A DNA stretch of 64,000 nt from Hyphobacterium marinum (GTDB taxonomy: Bacteria > Pseudomonadota > Alphaproteobacteria > Caulobacterales > Maricaulaceae), in NCBI RefSeq assembly GCF_036330325.1, contig NZ_JAZDRO010000001.1, positions 372,001 to 436,000 of the forward strand, read 5' to 3'. Under the pieces are notes generated by a model. It was not told the DNA's origin and did no database searches. It saw nothing but the letters and a program-made list of their open reading frames with translations. The position numbers and the translations under genes are program-made. Shown one piece after another: positions 8,494 to 15,266 of the stretch. Position 1 is the stretch's first letter; the number at the start of each line of letters is the position of its first letter.

Positions 8494-8513
8494 GTCAGCG
8501 CGGGGAGGCGCAC

Positions 8514-8990
8514 ATGAAAGTCTTGATCCCGATCCTGGCCGCTATCACCGTGGCTTTGGCCGGTTCAACCGGTGCGGCGGCGCAGGATGACAATGGCGGC
8601 CAGCCGGTCGATGGCGATACGCGCGAACAGATGGAACAGAGCTTCGGCAACGACGCGTCCAATGTCCGCGTCCATACCGATAGTGCTGCCTCAACTGCGG
8701 CGGAGACTTCCGGCGCGCAGGCTTACACCACCGGCAATGACGTCGTGTTCGGCGGCGGAGAATACAATCCCGGCAATACGGACGGACAGCGCCTGCTGGG
8801 TCATGAACTGACCCATACGGTCCAGCAGCAGCGATCTGTCGCGTCACCGGCCCCGGCCGAGGGCGGGACGGATGCCGAAGCCGATAAAGACGCAGAGACC
8901 CGGTTGCCCGAGCGCCTGCGTCACCGAGAGCGCAACACGCGCAATGAGGACGACGACGAAGAGCGGTCCCGGCGCGACCGGCCAGACTGA
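8514..8990 (+). CDS. secreted stand-alone DUF4157 (eCIS-core-type) protein
   Basis: A 158-residue protein. Residues 1-23 form a Sec signal peptide (MKVLIPILAAITVALAGSTG then AAA before Q24). Residues about 32-106 are a compact DUF4157 domain: SFGNDASNVRVHTDSAAS, a GAQAYTTGNDVVFGGGEYNPG block, and the zinc-peptidase-like HELTH at 97-101. The tail from about 110 is acidic then highly charged (RLRHRERNTRNEDDDEERSR). DUF4157 is known mainly from proteins linked to extracellular contractile injection systems and as a putative metallopeptidase-like module. No such system is encoded here. The ATG at 8514 has a GGGAGG Shine-Dalgarno; upstream in-frame starts would bury the signal peptide. Confidence 0.82.
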   Translation: MKVLIPILAAITVALAGSTGAAAQDDNGGQPVDGDTREQMEQSFGNDASNVRVHTDSAASTAAETSGAQAYTTGNDVVFGGGEYNPGNTDGQRLLGHELTHTVQQQRSVASPAPAEGGTDAEADKDAETRLPERLRHRERNTRNEDDDEERSRRDRPD

Positions 8991-9038
8991 CTCCCAAACC
9001 GGGTGGACGGGGAGGCGTGCGAGCGCCATCTAGGGCGC

Positions 9039-9689
9039 ATGGCTGCCAAACCTTCCTTCTCGCCGCCTGACGGCTTCCGCCTTCTGCCCGGGTATTTCGA
9101 CCGGGCGGCCCAGGCCGCGCTGGTCGAAGCGGTCGTGGCTGCGACCCAAACCGCGCCCTTCTACCGCCCGGCCATGCCGCGCACAGGCCAGAAGCTTTCC
9201 GTCACGATGACGAATTTCGGCCCGCTGGGCTGGGTGACCGACCGGGAGAAGGGCTATCGCTACGAGCCGGTCCATCCCGAAACCGGCGCGTCCTGGCCGG
9301 CGATGCCAAAGGCGCTGAGCGATCTCTGGGAAGCGGTCGCGGACTTCCCGGCCCCGCCCGAGGCCTGTCTCGTAAATTATTATGGCCCCGATGCGCGGAT
9401 GGGCCTTCATGTCGACTGGGATGAGGCGGCGACCGATGCTGCCGTGGTCTCGGTGTCGCTGGGCGACAGGGCGCGCTTTCGTGTCGGTGGACCCGAACGC
9501 AAGGGCCGGACGGCCTCAATGATCGTCTCCTCGGGCGATGTCGTGGTCCTCGGCGGTGCGGCCCGGCGCAGCTATCACGGTGTCGACCGCATTCATCCGG
9601 GCACGTCGACGCTACTCCCCCGGGAGATTTTCCCCGAGGGCGGTCGGATCAATCTGACGATGCGGCGGGTGACGGTGCCGGGGAAATGA
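9039..9689 (+). CDS. alkB: AlkB-type 2-oxoglutarate/Fe(II) dioxygenase
   Basis: The 216-residue protein matches AlkB in length and motifs. The iron ligands are H124 and D126 (MGLHVDWDE) and H180 (RRSYHGVDRI), and the 2-oxoglutarate-binding arginine region is RINLTMRR (203-210). The TMTNFGPLGWVTDREKGYRYEP block is the nucleotide-recognition lid. AlkB oxidatively removes methyl groups from 1-methyladenine and 3-methylcytosine in DNA/RNA. The ATG at 9039 gives the family's usual N-terminus; a GTG at 9003 would add 12 unconserved residues. The gene lies downstream of the DUF4157 gene on the same strand, possibly co-transcribed. Confidence 0.93.
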   Translation: MAAKPSFSPPDGFRLLPGYFDRAAQAALVEAVVAATQTAPFYRPAMPRTGQKLSVTMTNFGPLGWVTDREKGYRYEPVHPETGASWPAMPKALSDLWEAVADFPAPPEACLVNYYGPDARMGLHVDWDEAATDAAVVSVSLGDRARFRVGGPERKGRTASMIVSSGDVVVLGGAARRSYHGVDRIHPGTSTLLPREIFPEGGRINLTMRRVTVPGK

Positions 9690-9812
9690 CGGCGGGGAGA
9701 CAGGACAGGGTCCTATCCCCCTAGCGTCCGTCCCCCCCGCCGGGCAGGGTTTCGAACCAGAAGGGACGAGATAGGGGCATTCGAAGTGCGCCGGAAATTG
9801 ATGGGGGGCATC

Positions 9813-10907
9813 ATGATGATCCGCACGCTCGCTCTGGCGGCCAGCGCCACGCTCGCTATCGCGCCTGCAGCCCTGGCCGAGGACTACCCTTGCGCGAACT
9901 TTACCATCGGCTTTGATTTTACCGCGCTGGAAAGCCTGACGCCGATCCTGCGTAGGCAAGGCGGCGAGGCCGCGATCGATGCCGCGCTGGAATTGCCGTC
10001 GGTTCAGGCCATCGTGCGCAAGCAGACCCAGTCGCATGAGGACCGCTCGACTGCTGAGCGACTGCGTGAAGAACTGCTGGCCTGGCAATCCGGAAGCGAG
10101 GGCGAGATCGAGGACCCGGTCTATCCTTTCCCGGACGACGAAACGCTGTCCGGCATGGAGGCCGTGCTTTCCGATTTCCGCGCCGACCCCGAAACACTGA
10201 TGGCTCCGGCATGCGAACGCCTGTCGGTCTTCCTGCCGGCGGACTACGACACGCCGCTCAATTCGGTCTTCGTCATGGGGGTGAATTCGGCCGGTTTTGC
10301 CTTCGGCGATCCGGTTCTCTACATCGGCTTTCACCGCATGTATGACGACCTTCCAGCGCTGGAGCTGGTCCTGGTCCACGAGCTCTATCACGGTGCGCAA
10401 GGTGCCTATCGCCCGGTGTCCGAAGAAACCGAAGCGGCCCTCACCGAAGACGAGCGCCGCGTACTCGACTATCTGCGTAATGGCTATCTGGAAGGTTCGG
10501 CCATGTGGGTCGCGGACCCGGCTGATTTCGAGGGCGACGGGGCGATGCTGGACTACTTTCAGACCCGGCTGGAGCGCGGCGTCCGTGAGCGCGGCAATCT
10601 CTTCACTTTTTTCGAAGCCTCGCTTTACCAGCTGGCGAATGACCCGACGACCGATCCGCGGCGGCATTACTTTGCCGGCTTCACCGGCGAGGAGCGCAAT
10701 TACAATGTCGGTTACATTATCTCACGCGCCATCGAGGCCAATTATGGCCGCGAACGTTTGGCTCAGGTGATGACCGAGCCGCCGACCGTCTTCTACCGGC
10801 TCTATGCCGAAGCAGAAGATCGGAACGGGCCGGAACTGTCCGAGACGTTCCTGGCGATCCTGACCGACATGGAAGCCGCGCTGGAGCGGGCGGAGGCCGA
10901 AAACTAG
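9813..10907 (+). CDS. secreted putative zinc metallopeptidase (HExxH)
   Basis: A 364-residue exported protein with a signal peptide (MMIRTLALAASATLAIAPAA to LA before E23). It has a helical N-terminal region and a zincin-like core, VLVHELYHGAQ (H189, E190, H193). A downstream acidic candidate third ligand is E227 in NGYLEGSAMWVADP. The layout resembles DUF5700/DUF2268-type putative zinc proteases, but I cannot name a family with certainty and no substrate is evident. The ATG pair at 9813/9816 follows a GGGGGG stretch; a GTG at 9786 is less likely. Its stop shares the CTAG tetranucleotide with the convergent grpE stop. Confidence 0.75.
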   Translation: MMIRTLALAASATLAIAPAALAEDYPCANFTIGFDFTALESLTPILRRQGGEAAIDAALELPSVQAIVRKQTQSHEDRSTAERLREELLAWQSGSEGEIEDPVYPFPDDETLSGMEAVLSDFRADPETLMAPACERLSVFLPADYDTPLNSVFVMGVNSAGFAFGDPVLYIGFHRMYDDLPALELVLVHELYHGAQGAYRPVSEETEAALTEDERRVLDYLRNGYLEGSAMWVADPADFEGDGAMLDYFQTRLERGVRERGNLFTFFEASLYQLANDPTTDPRRHYFAGFTGEERNYNVGYIISRAIEANYGRERLAQVMTEPPTVFYRLYAEAEDRNGPELSETFLAILTDMEAALERAEAEN

Positions 10908-11557
10908 GCCTTCACGTCGACACTGCCATCCGATCCGCCGCCCTCGGCTTCGGCCGGGCCGGTCGAGACCGCGACCATGGCCGCGCGCAGCGTACGCTCG
11001 CCAATGACATAACCGGGGGCCATCACGACGGCGATGGTCCCGGACGCGTGTTCGGAGGGAAACTGCGCCGTGGCCTGGTGCCGGTTGGGATCAAAGGCGT
11101 CGCCGGGGGCCGGGTCGACCTTTTTCACCCCATGGCGTTCGAATGCCGTCAGCAGGGCGCGCTGGGTCAGTTCCACGCCGTCGGCGAGCTGTTTGCCAGC
11201 CTCGCCCATCTCGTCGCGGTTCACCGCATCGAGCGCACGGGCGAGATTGTCCGCGACGCCGAGGAGATCACTGGCGAATTTCGACACCGCATAGTCGCGG
11301 GTTTCCTTGACCTCGCGCTCGGCGCGGCGGCGGGTGTTCTGCGCATCGGCGAGCGCGCGCATCATGTCCTCGCGCGCCTTTTCAAGTTCCGCTTCGAGGC
11401 GGTCGATCTCGCTGCCGGACTCAGAATCGGCATCCGCCTCGGCCTTTTCCGCTTCGGCGAGGGCTTCGGCTTCGGCCTTCTCGGCCGCCGCGACGATGGA
11501 TTCGATGTCCTCGTCGTCCACTTCCGGGGTTGCGGGCTTGGTCGTCTTGTCACTCAT
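10904..11557 (-). CDS. grpE: nucleotide exchange factor GrpE
   Basis: GrpE releases ADP from DnaK. The 217-residue protein has an acidic, alanine-rich N-terminal extension (about 1-45) and a long coiled coil (about 48-100, EIDRLEAELEKAREDMMRALADAQN). The C-terminal beta-wing contains PGDAFDPNRHQATAQFPSEHASGTIAVVMAPGYVIGERTLRAAMV. The gene follows hrcA by 26 bases on the same strand, the usual hrcA-grpE order in alphaproteobacteria, separate from dnaK-dnaJ. Its stop overlaps the convergent peptidase gene's stop in a shared CTAG. Confidence 0.97.
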   Translation of the reverse strand: MSDKTTKPATPEVDDEDIESIVAAAEKAEAEALAEAEKAEADADSESGSEIDRLEAELEKAREDMMRALADAQNTRRRAEREVKETRDYAVSKFASDLLGVADNLARALDAVNRDEMGEAGKQLADGVELTQRALLTAFERHGVKKVDPAPGDAFDPNRHQATAQFPSEHASGTIAVVMAPGYVIGERTLRAAMVAVSTGPAEAEGGGSDGSVDVKA

Positions 11558-11583
11558 GTCCGTTCAGGTCCGTTTCGTCCGTG

Positions 11584-12654
11584 TCACGTCTTCGCACCGT
11601 CGAGCAACCTGCCGACGACGCGCGCGGTATAGTCCACCAGCGGAATGACGCGCGCATAGTTCAGCCGCGTCGGGCCGATCACGCCGAGCGCGCCGACAAT
11701 CCGCTTTTCCTCATTCATATAGGGAGAGACAATCACACTGGAACCCGAGAGGGAGAAGAGGGGATTCTCAGCGCCGATGAAGAGGCGCACGCCCTGTCCG
11801 CTTCCAGCCTTTTCCAGCAGGGCAATGAGGTCTTCCTTGCGTTCGAGATCGTCAAACAGCATGCGGATGCGTTCAAGGTCCTGCGTGGCCTCGACGCTTT
11901 CGAGCAGGCGGGCGCGGCCGCGCACGATGAGCGAGCGGGCTTCGCCGCCCGACCAGTCCGCGAGACCTTTTTCCACGAGCGCGCTCGCGGCCTCATCAAG
12001 CTGGGCGCGGCGTTCGGCGATCTCGGCGCGGATGGCGGCGCTGGCTTCGGTGAGGGATCGTCCCTTCAGGCGCGCAGAAAGGTAATTACCCGCCTCCATC
12101 AATGCGGCCGGCGGCAGCCCGTCGGGCGCGGTCATCAGCCGGTTTTCCACCGACCCGTCGGCGAAGACGAGGATGGCGAGGGCTTCGGTTGCCGACATCG
12201 GCACGAATTCGACATGCTTCAGCGCGGCTTCCCGGGTCGGGGCGAGCACCAAACCTGCCCCGCCGGCGAGCCCGCCCAGGACCGAGGACGCTTCGGAGAG
12301 CAGGTCATTGATATTGCGCGACGTTCCGGCAACGCGGGTCTCGATGGACTTGCGTTCTTCAGCCCCGAGATCGCCGACCTGGAGAAGCCCGTCGACAAAC
12401 AGGCGAAGCCCGGCATGGGTCGGCATGCGCCCGGCGCTCTGGTGCGGTGCCGAGAGCAGGCCGAGTGCGGCGAGATCCGCCATGGTGTTGCGGATCGAGG
12501 CGGGTGACAGGGCTACGCCGTCTTTCTGTGACAGGGTGCGCGAACCGACCGGCTCACCGGTGTCGAGATAGGCCTGCACGATCTCGCGGAATATCGCGCG
12601 CGAGCGACCATCGAGATCGGCGAGGCTGGGGGTGGATCGCGGCGTGTCGGTCAT
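11584..12654 (-). CDS. hrcA: heat-inducible transcription repressor HrcA
   Basis: HrcA represses CIRCE-controlled chaperone operons and is kept active by GroEL. The 356-residue protein has an N-terminal winged helix (about 15-85: RAIFREIVQAYLDTGEPVGSRTLS and SPASIRNTMADLAALGLL). The GAF-like and dimerisation regions include SAGRMPTHAGLRLFVDGLL and a C-terminal SSVIVSPYMNEEKRIVGALGVIGPTRLNYARVIPLVDYTA. The start at 12654 (MTDTPRS) is chosen because the in-frame upstream extension to 12765 is proline-rich and unlike HrcA. No CIRCE palindrome is visible in the window, so its target, probably groESL, lies elsewhere. Confidence 0.96.
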   Translation of the reverse strand: MTDTPRSTPSLADLDGRSRAIFREIVQAYLDTGEPVGSRTLSQKDGVALSPASIRNTMADLAALGLLSAPHQSAGRMPTHAGLRLFVDGLLQVGDLGAEERKSIETRVAGTSRNINDLLSEASSVLGGLAGGAGLVLAPTREAALKHVEFVPMSATEALAILVFADGSVENRLMTAPDGLPPAALMEAGNYLSARLKGRSLTEASAAIRAEIAERRAQLDEAASALVEKGLADWSGGEARSLIVRGRARLLESVEATQDLERIRMLFDDLERKEDLIALLEKAGSGQGVRLFIGAENPLFSLSGSSVIVSPYMNEEKRIVGALGVIGPTRLNYARVIPLVDYTARVVGRLLDGAKT

Positions 12655-12711
12655 GATGATCGTTGAGTTAGGGCAAGGGGGCGGGGCTTGCAATCGGGGC
12701 GAGGCTTTACC

Positions 12712-12739
12712 CCCGCCCGGCGGGCGTCTAGACGGGGGC
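12712..12739. promoter_or_regulatory. nested palindromes in the hrcA/rph divergent region
   Basis: The 109-bp gap between the divergent hrcA and rph starts contains a perfect 10-bp palindrome, CGTCTAGACG (12725-12734), flanked by C-rich and G-rich arms that extend the pairing. It does not match CIRCE. It may be a hairpin at the start of one of the transcripts or an operator; nothing visible separates these. Confidence 0.3.
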
Positions 12740-12763
12740 ACTTGAACCGGAATGGAGTCTCCC

Positions 12764-13477
12764 ATGCGTCCTTACGGCCGCGCTGCCGACGCGCTGCGCA
12801 CGATAGAAATCGAGACCGGCGTTTCGCCCTATGCGGAAGGCTCCTGCCTGATCAAGTGCGGCAATACCCACGTTTTGTGTACCGCCAGCGTGGAAGAGAA
12901 TGTCCCGCCCTGGATGCGCAATTCGGGCAAGGGCTGGGTGACCGCCGAATACGGCATGCTACCGCGTGCGACCCATACGCGCGGACGGCGCGAGGCCGCC
13001 GCCGGGAAACAGTCGGGCCGGACGCAGGAAATCCAGCGCCTGATCGGACGCTCGCTGCGCGCGGTGGTCGATCTCAGGAAGCTCGGCGAGCGCCAGATCA
13101 CGCTCGACTGCGACGTCATCCAGGCCGATGGCGGCACGCGCACGGCGGCGATCACCGGGGCGTGGGTAGCGCTGTCGCGCGCCTGCAACTGGCTGGTCGA
13201 GGAGGGCGTGCTGGACGTGAGCCCGGTCCACGGTCAGATCGCGGCGGTATCGTGCGGCCTCGTCGGAGGGGAAGCGCGGCTCGATCTCGAATACGAGGAA
13301 GACCGGGTGGCGGAAACGGACGCCAATTTCGTGCTGACCGATGACGGCGGTGTCGTCGAGATCCAGGCGACGGCGGAAGACAAGCCGATGCCGGCGAGCG
13401 CGTTCGACGACCTCTTCACGCTCGCGCGAAAAGGGGTGAAGGAACTGGTCGGGATCCAGCGGTCCGCGATCGGCTAG
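12764..13477 (+). CDS. rph: ribonuclease PH
   Basis: RNase PH is a phosphorolytic 3'-5' exoribonuclease that trims tRNA 3' ends. The 237-residue protein shows the family hallmarks: MRPYGRAADALR at the start, TRGRREAAAGKQSGRTQEIQRLIGRSLRAVVDL, and the phosphate/catalytic segment LDCDVIQADGGTRTAAITGAWVAL. The ATG at 12764 has a GGAG Shine-Dalgarno and gives the usual N-terminus; an in-frame ATG at 12752 is less likely. It is divergent from hrcA, and rdgB-hemW follow about 1.8 kb later, with an inserted accessory block between. Confidence 0.97.
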   Translation: MRPYGRAADALRTIEIETGVSPYAEGSCLIKCGNTHVLCTASVEENVPPWMRNSGKGWVTAEYGMLPRATHTRGRREAAAGKQSGRTQEIQRLIGRSLRAVVDLRKLGERQITLDCDVIQADGGTRTAAITGAWVALSRACNWLVEEGVLDVSPVHGQIAAVSCGLVGGEARLDLEYEEDRVAETDANFVLTDDGGVVEIQATAEDKPMPASAFDDLFTLARKGVKELVGIQRSAIG

Positions 13478-13851
13478 CGGTCGATCTGCCAGGACAAGCC
13501 GGCGAGTTTCCAGCCCGTGCTTTCCCGCCTCAACACCCAGAGGTGGCGGCCCTGAACGGTCACGGTCTCACCCGCGTTGTCGAAATGCGTGGTAAAGCGG
13601 GCCGATTTCCAGCCATGCACAGGTCCCGCCTCGATGACCTCGTCGGAAATCACGATCTCCCGGATTGGAAAGGGACCCTTGGCGGCGGCAAGCGCCACGT
13701 CAATGCCAGTCACGGCCGGGCCGTCGTCCGGCCAGAGGGTGATGTCCTCACACATGAACTGACGTAACCGGTTTGAATCATTGGCGCGTTCCGCGGTGAC
13801 CCAGTCGGCCTGCAAGGCGAGAATGGCCATCCTGTCGCTGGTACTCGTCAT
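13474..13851 (-). CDS. NTF2-like (SnoaL/DUF4440-type) protein
   Basis: A 125-residue protein with the small alpha+beta NTF2 fold pattern. An N-terminal helix (MAILALQADWVTAERANDSNRL) is followed by a CEDITLWPDDGPAVTG loop, then strands ending GRHLWVLRRESTGWKLAGLSWQ. Members act as steroid-isomerase-like enzymes, polyketide cyclases or binding proteins, so function cannot be given. No signal peptide is seen. It converges on rph with the stops sharing CTAG at 13474-13477. Confidence 0.75.
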   Translation of the reverse strand: MTSTSDRMAILALQADWVTAERANDSNRLRQFMCEDITLWPDDGPAVTGIDVALAAAKGPFPIREIVISDEVIEAGPVHGWKSARFTTHFDNAGETVTVQGRHLWVLRRESTGWKLAGLSWQIDR

Positions 13852-14023
13852 CCGTGGCTCCGCATTGGTTTCGGATAGAAGCGCTTGCCCTGATTGCGGA
13901 AATTGTCAATCCTGCGATAAAGAGAAGGCGGCGGGAGCGCGCTGGGGGGCTGAAAATGGCCCGTCCGGCTCTCACACTTGGGAAGGGGCTAGGACCGCAC
14001 AGGCCCGCCCCCGCCGCCTCTTC

Positions 14024-14062
14024 AAGGGCCCCGTCTCCGTCACAGGGAGGTCGGGGCCTTTT
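14024..14062 (-). terminator. intrinsic terminator downstream of the HTH gene
   Basis: AAGGGCCCCG (14024-14033) pairs with CGGGGCCTTTT (14052-14062; one G-T pair), and an inner CTCC/GGAG stem is possible. It lies 38 bases past the stop of the minus-strand HTH gene. The best T-run (CCTTTT) is on the plus strand, and the minus-strand tail is only CCCTTGAA. As a terminator for the minus-strand module it is strong in stem but weak in U-tract. Confidence 0.6.
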
Positions 14063-14099
14063 CCTGACCGGCCCTTGAGGTGGGGTCCAGGGGCCGGCT

Positions 14100-14330
14100 T
14101 TAATCCTCTTCATCGTCGCCCGGCTCGCTCTCGTCGAAGACGAGGAGGTCGCCCGGCTGGCATTTCAGTTCGCGGCACAGCGCCTCCAGCGTGGAGAAGC
14201 GCACCGCCTTGGCCTTGCCGGTTTTCAGGATGGACAGGTTTGCCATCGTAATACCGACACGGTCACACAACTCTGTGAGCGACATGCGCCGCTCGAGAAG
14301 CATCCGGTCGAGGGTGACGCGAATGGACAT
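14100..14330 (-). CDS. YozG-type Cro/CI HTH regulator
   Basis: A 76-residue protein that is almost entirely a helix-turn-helix domain: MSIRVTLDRMLLERRMSLTELCDRVGITMANLSILKTGKAKAVRFSTLEALCREL. An acidic tail ends DESEPGDDEED. It resembles the YozG group of small XRE-like regulators, which are known to be encoded next to DUF2975 membrane proteins. Here it follows the DUF2975 gene by 12 bases on the same strand. It probably regulates the module through palindromic sites upstream (15168-15224); that link is inferred. Confidence 0.88.
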   Translation of the reverse strand: MSIRVTLDRMLLERRMSLTELCDRVGITMANLSILKTGKAKAVRFSTLEALCRELKCQPGDLLVFDESEPGDDEED

Positions 14331-14342
14331 GGTTCGCGCCTC

Positions 14343-14888
14343 CTAGATTGTCAGCTTCTGTTCCTGGCGCATTCGCGCGCCTTCCCGGAACACTTCGGAG
14401 AGCACCATGAGCGCGACAACCGCGAACCAGGCTCCGAGATTGATATTCAGCGTCGCCTCGATTTCCGCGCCGCGTGCGACCGGCAGGTCGAACAGCGTCA
14501 GCGACAGGGCGACCATGGCGCGGGCGACATAGCCCACCGCCTGGTAGATCGCGACCGCGAAGGCAATGACCCGCAAATGGCCGGCATTTTCCGGCACGAA
14601 GGGGTCGCCCGCGATCAGCGTGGCGAACATGCGGCGCAACCGGTCGACCAGGACCAGGAGCGTCACGATCTCGGCGACAAAGAGCGGGAAGGACAGGATT
14701 TCGGCCGCGTCGAGCCGCGCCAAAACCGTCTCCAGCACCGAAGCGCCGACGAATTTCATGATGAAGCCGACGATCACGAGGACCATCGTTGCCGAGACGA
14801 CGACCAGCGCCGCCCAGAGCAGATACCAGGTCACATCGAGAGCGCGTTTGAGCACACCGACGAGTGTCACCCGTCCTGTTTGCGTCAT
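14343..14888 (-). CDS. DUF2975 family membrane protein
   Basis: A 181-residue integral membrane protein with four predicted transmembrane segments, about residues 19-45, 63-85, 104-130 and 148-166. The conserved-looking motif LRRMFATLIAGDPFVPENAGHLRVIAFAVAIYQ lies between segments 2 and 3, the recognisable DUF2975 signature. Function is unknown for the family. Its partner HTH gene lies immediately downstream and a small membrane peptide gene upstream, suggesting a membrane sensor or control unit for the small regulator. Confidence 0.85.
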   Translation of the reverse strand: MTQTGRVTLVGVLKRALDVTWYLLWAALVVVSATMVLVIVGFIMKFVGASVLETVLARLDAAEILSFPLFVAEIVTLLVLVDRLRRMFATLIAGDPFVPENAGHLRVIAFAVAIYQAVGYVARAMVALSLTLFDLPVARGAEIEATLNINLGAWFAVVALMVLSEVFREGARMRQEQKLTI

Positions 14889-14918
14889 ACCTCATCCTTC
14901 CACGGCCCGGTGCGGGGT

Positions 14919-14954
14919 CCGCCGGTGCGGTCAGACTGTCTGCCACACCGGCGG
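14919..14954 (-). promoter_or_regulatory. intercistronic hairpin upstream of the DUF2975 gene
   Basis: CCGCCGGTG (14919-14927) pairs perfectly with CACCGGCGG (14946-14954), and the loop contains a second perfect stem, CAGAC/GTCTG (14932-14942). It occupies the 84-bp gap between the small peptide gene and the DUF2975 gene. No T-tract follows. It could set the ratio of the two products by partial termination or RNA protection. Confidence 0.55.
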
Positions 14955-14972
14955 CCGCCCGGGCCACCCCGG

Positions 14973-15089
14973 TCACGCGATCGTCGGGGCGACCGCAAAG
15001 ACCACTCCGGCACCCACCGAGAGCAACAGCACCGCGTTGAACGCGACCATTGCGATGGAGCGTGCCATCGAATCAAAGGACCTGACCAT
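14973..15089 (-). CDS. 38-residue single-span membrane peptide
   Basis: This short gene lies directly upstream of the DUF2975 gene on the same strand. It encodes MVRSFDSMARSIAMVAFNAV then LLLSVGAGVVFAVAPTIA, with a basic/polar N-terminus and one hydrophobic span of about 22 residues. GGAG (15097-15100 on the minus strand) sits 7 bases before the ATG at 15089. An ATG at 15095 is only one base from that Shine-Dalgarno and so less likely. I do not recognise the sequence. Position and spacing argue for a real gene co-transcribed with the DUF2975/HTH pair. Confidence 0.6.
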   Translation of the reverse strand: MVRSFDSMARSIAMVAFNAVLLLSVGAGVVFAVAPTIA

Positions 15090-15167
15090 TTTCATTCTCC
15101 GTTACGTTAGTGTTCGACCAAACCGTTTGCGTTTGTTATCCGGACGATCATTTCCGCCGCCCGTGGA

Positions 15168-15224
15168 TTTATCGATAAACATAAAATTTCGGGCGCGCAA
15201 GCAAAAAATATCGTTTTTCGATAT
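15168..15224. promoter_or_regulatory. AT-rich region with TATCG/CGATA palindromes
   Basis: The 171-bp gap between the small peptide gene and rdgB is AT-rich compared with the rest of the window. It contains a perfect 12-bp palindrome, TTTATCGATAAA (15168-15179), and ATATCG-TTTTT-CGATAT (15208-15224). A further CGATAAA occurs at 15240-15246. All share TATCG/CGATA half-sites, as expected for operators of one regulator. The nearby YozG-type HTH protein is the natural candidate. The region should also hold the divergent promoters, but I could not fix -35/-10 elements confidently. Confidence 0.55.
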
Positions 15225-15266
15225 GAATTTTTTGAAAGACGATAAAATATCTGAAAGGTTTGCCCC

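Noticed and set aside
8223..8513. CIRCE element upstream of dnaK
   Set aside because: No TTAGCACTC/GAGTGCTAA pair is present on either strand.
8409..8513. N-terminal extension of the DUF4157 gene from 8409
   Set aside because: It would place a charged leader before the signal peptide and over a strong hairpin; ATG 8514 has the proper Shine-Dalgarno.
13854..14078. Short plus-strand frames between the NTF2-like gene and the HTH gene
   Set aside because: They run through the terminator stem, lack Shine-Dalgarno sites and have no recognisable sequence.
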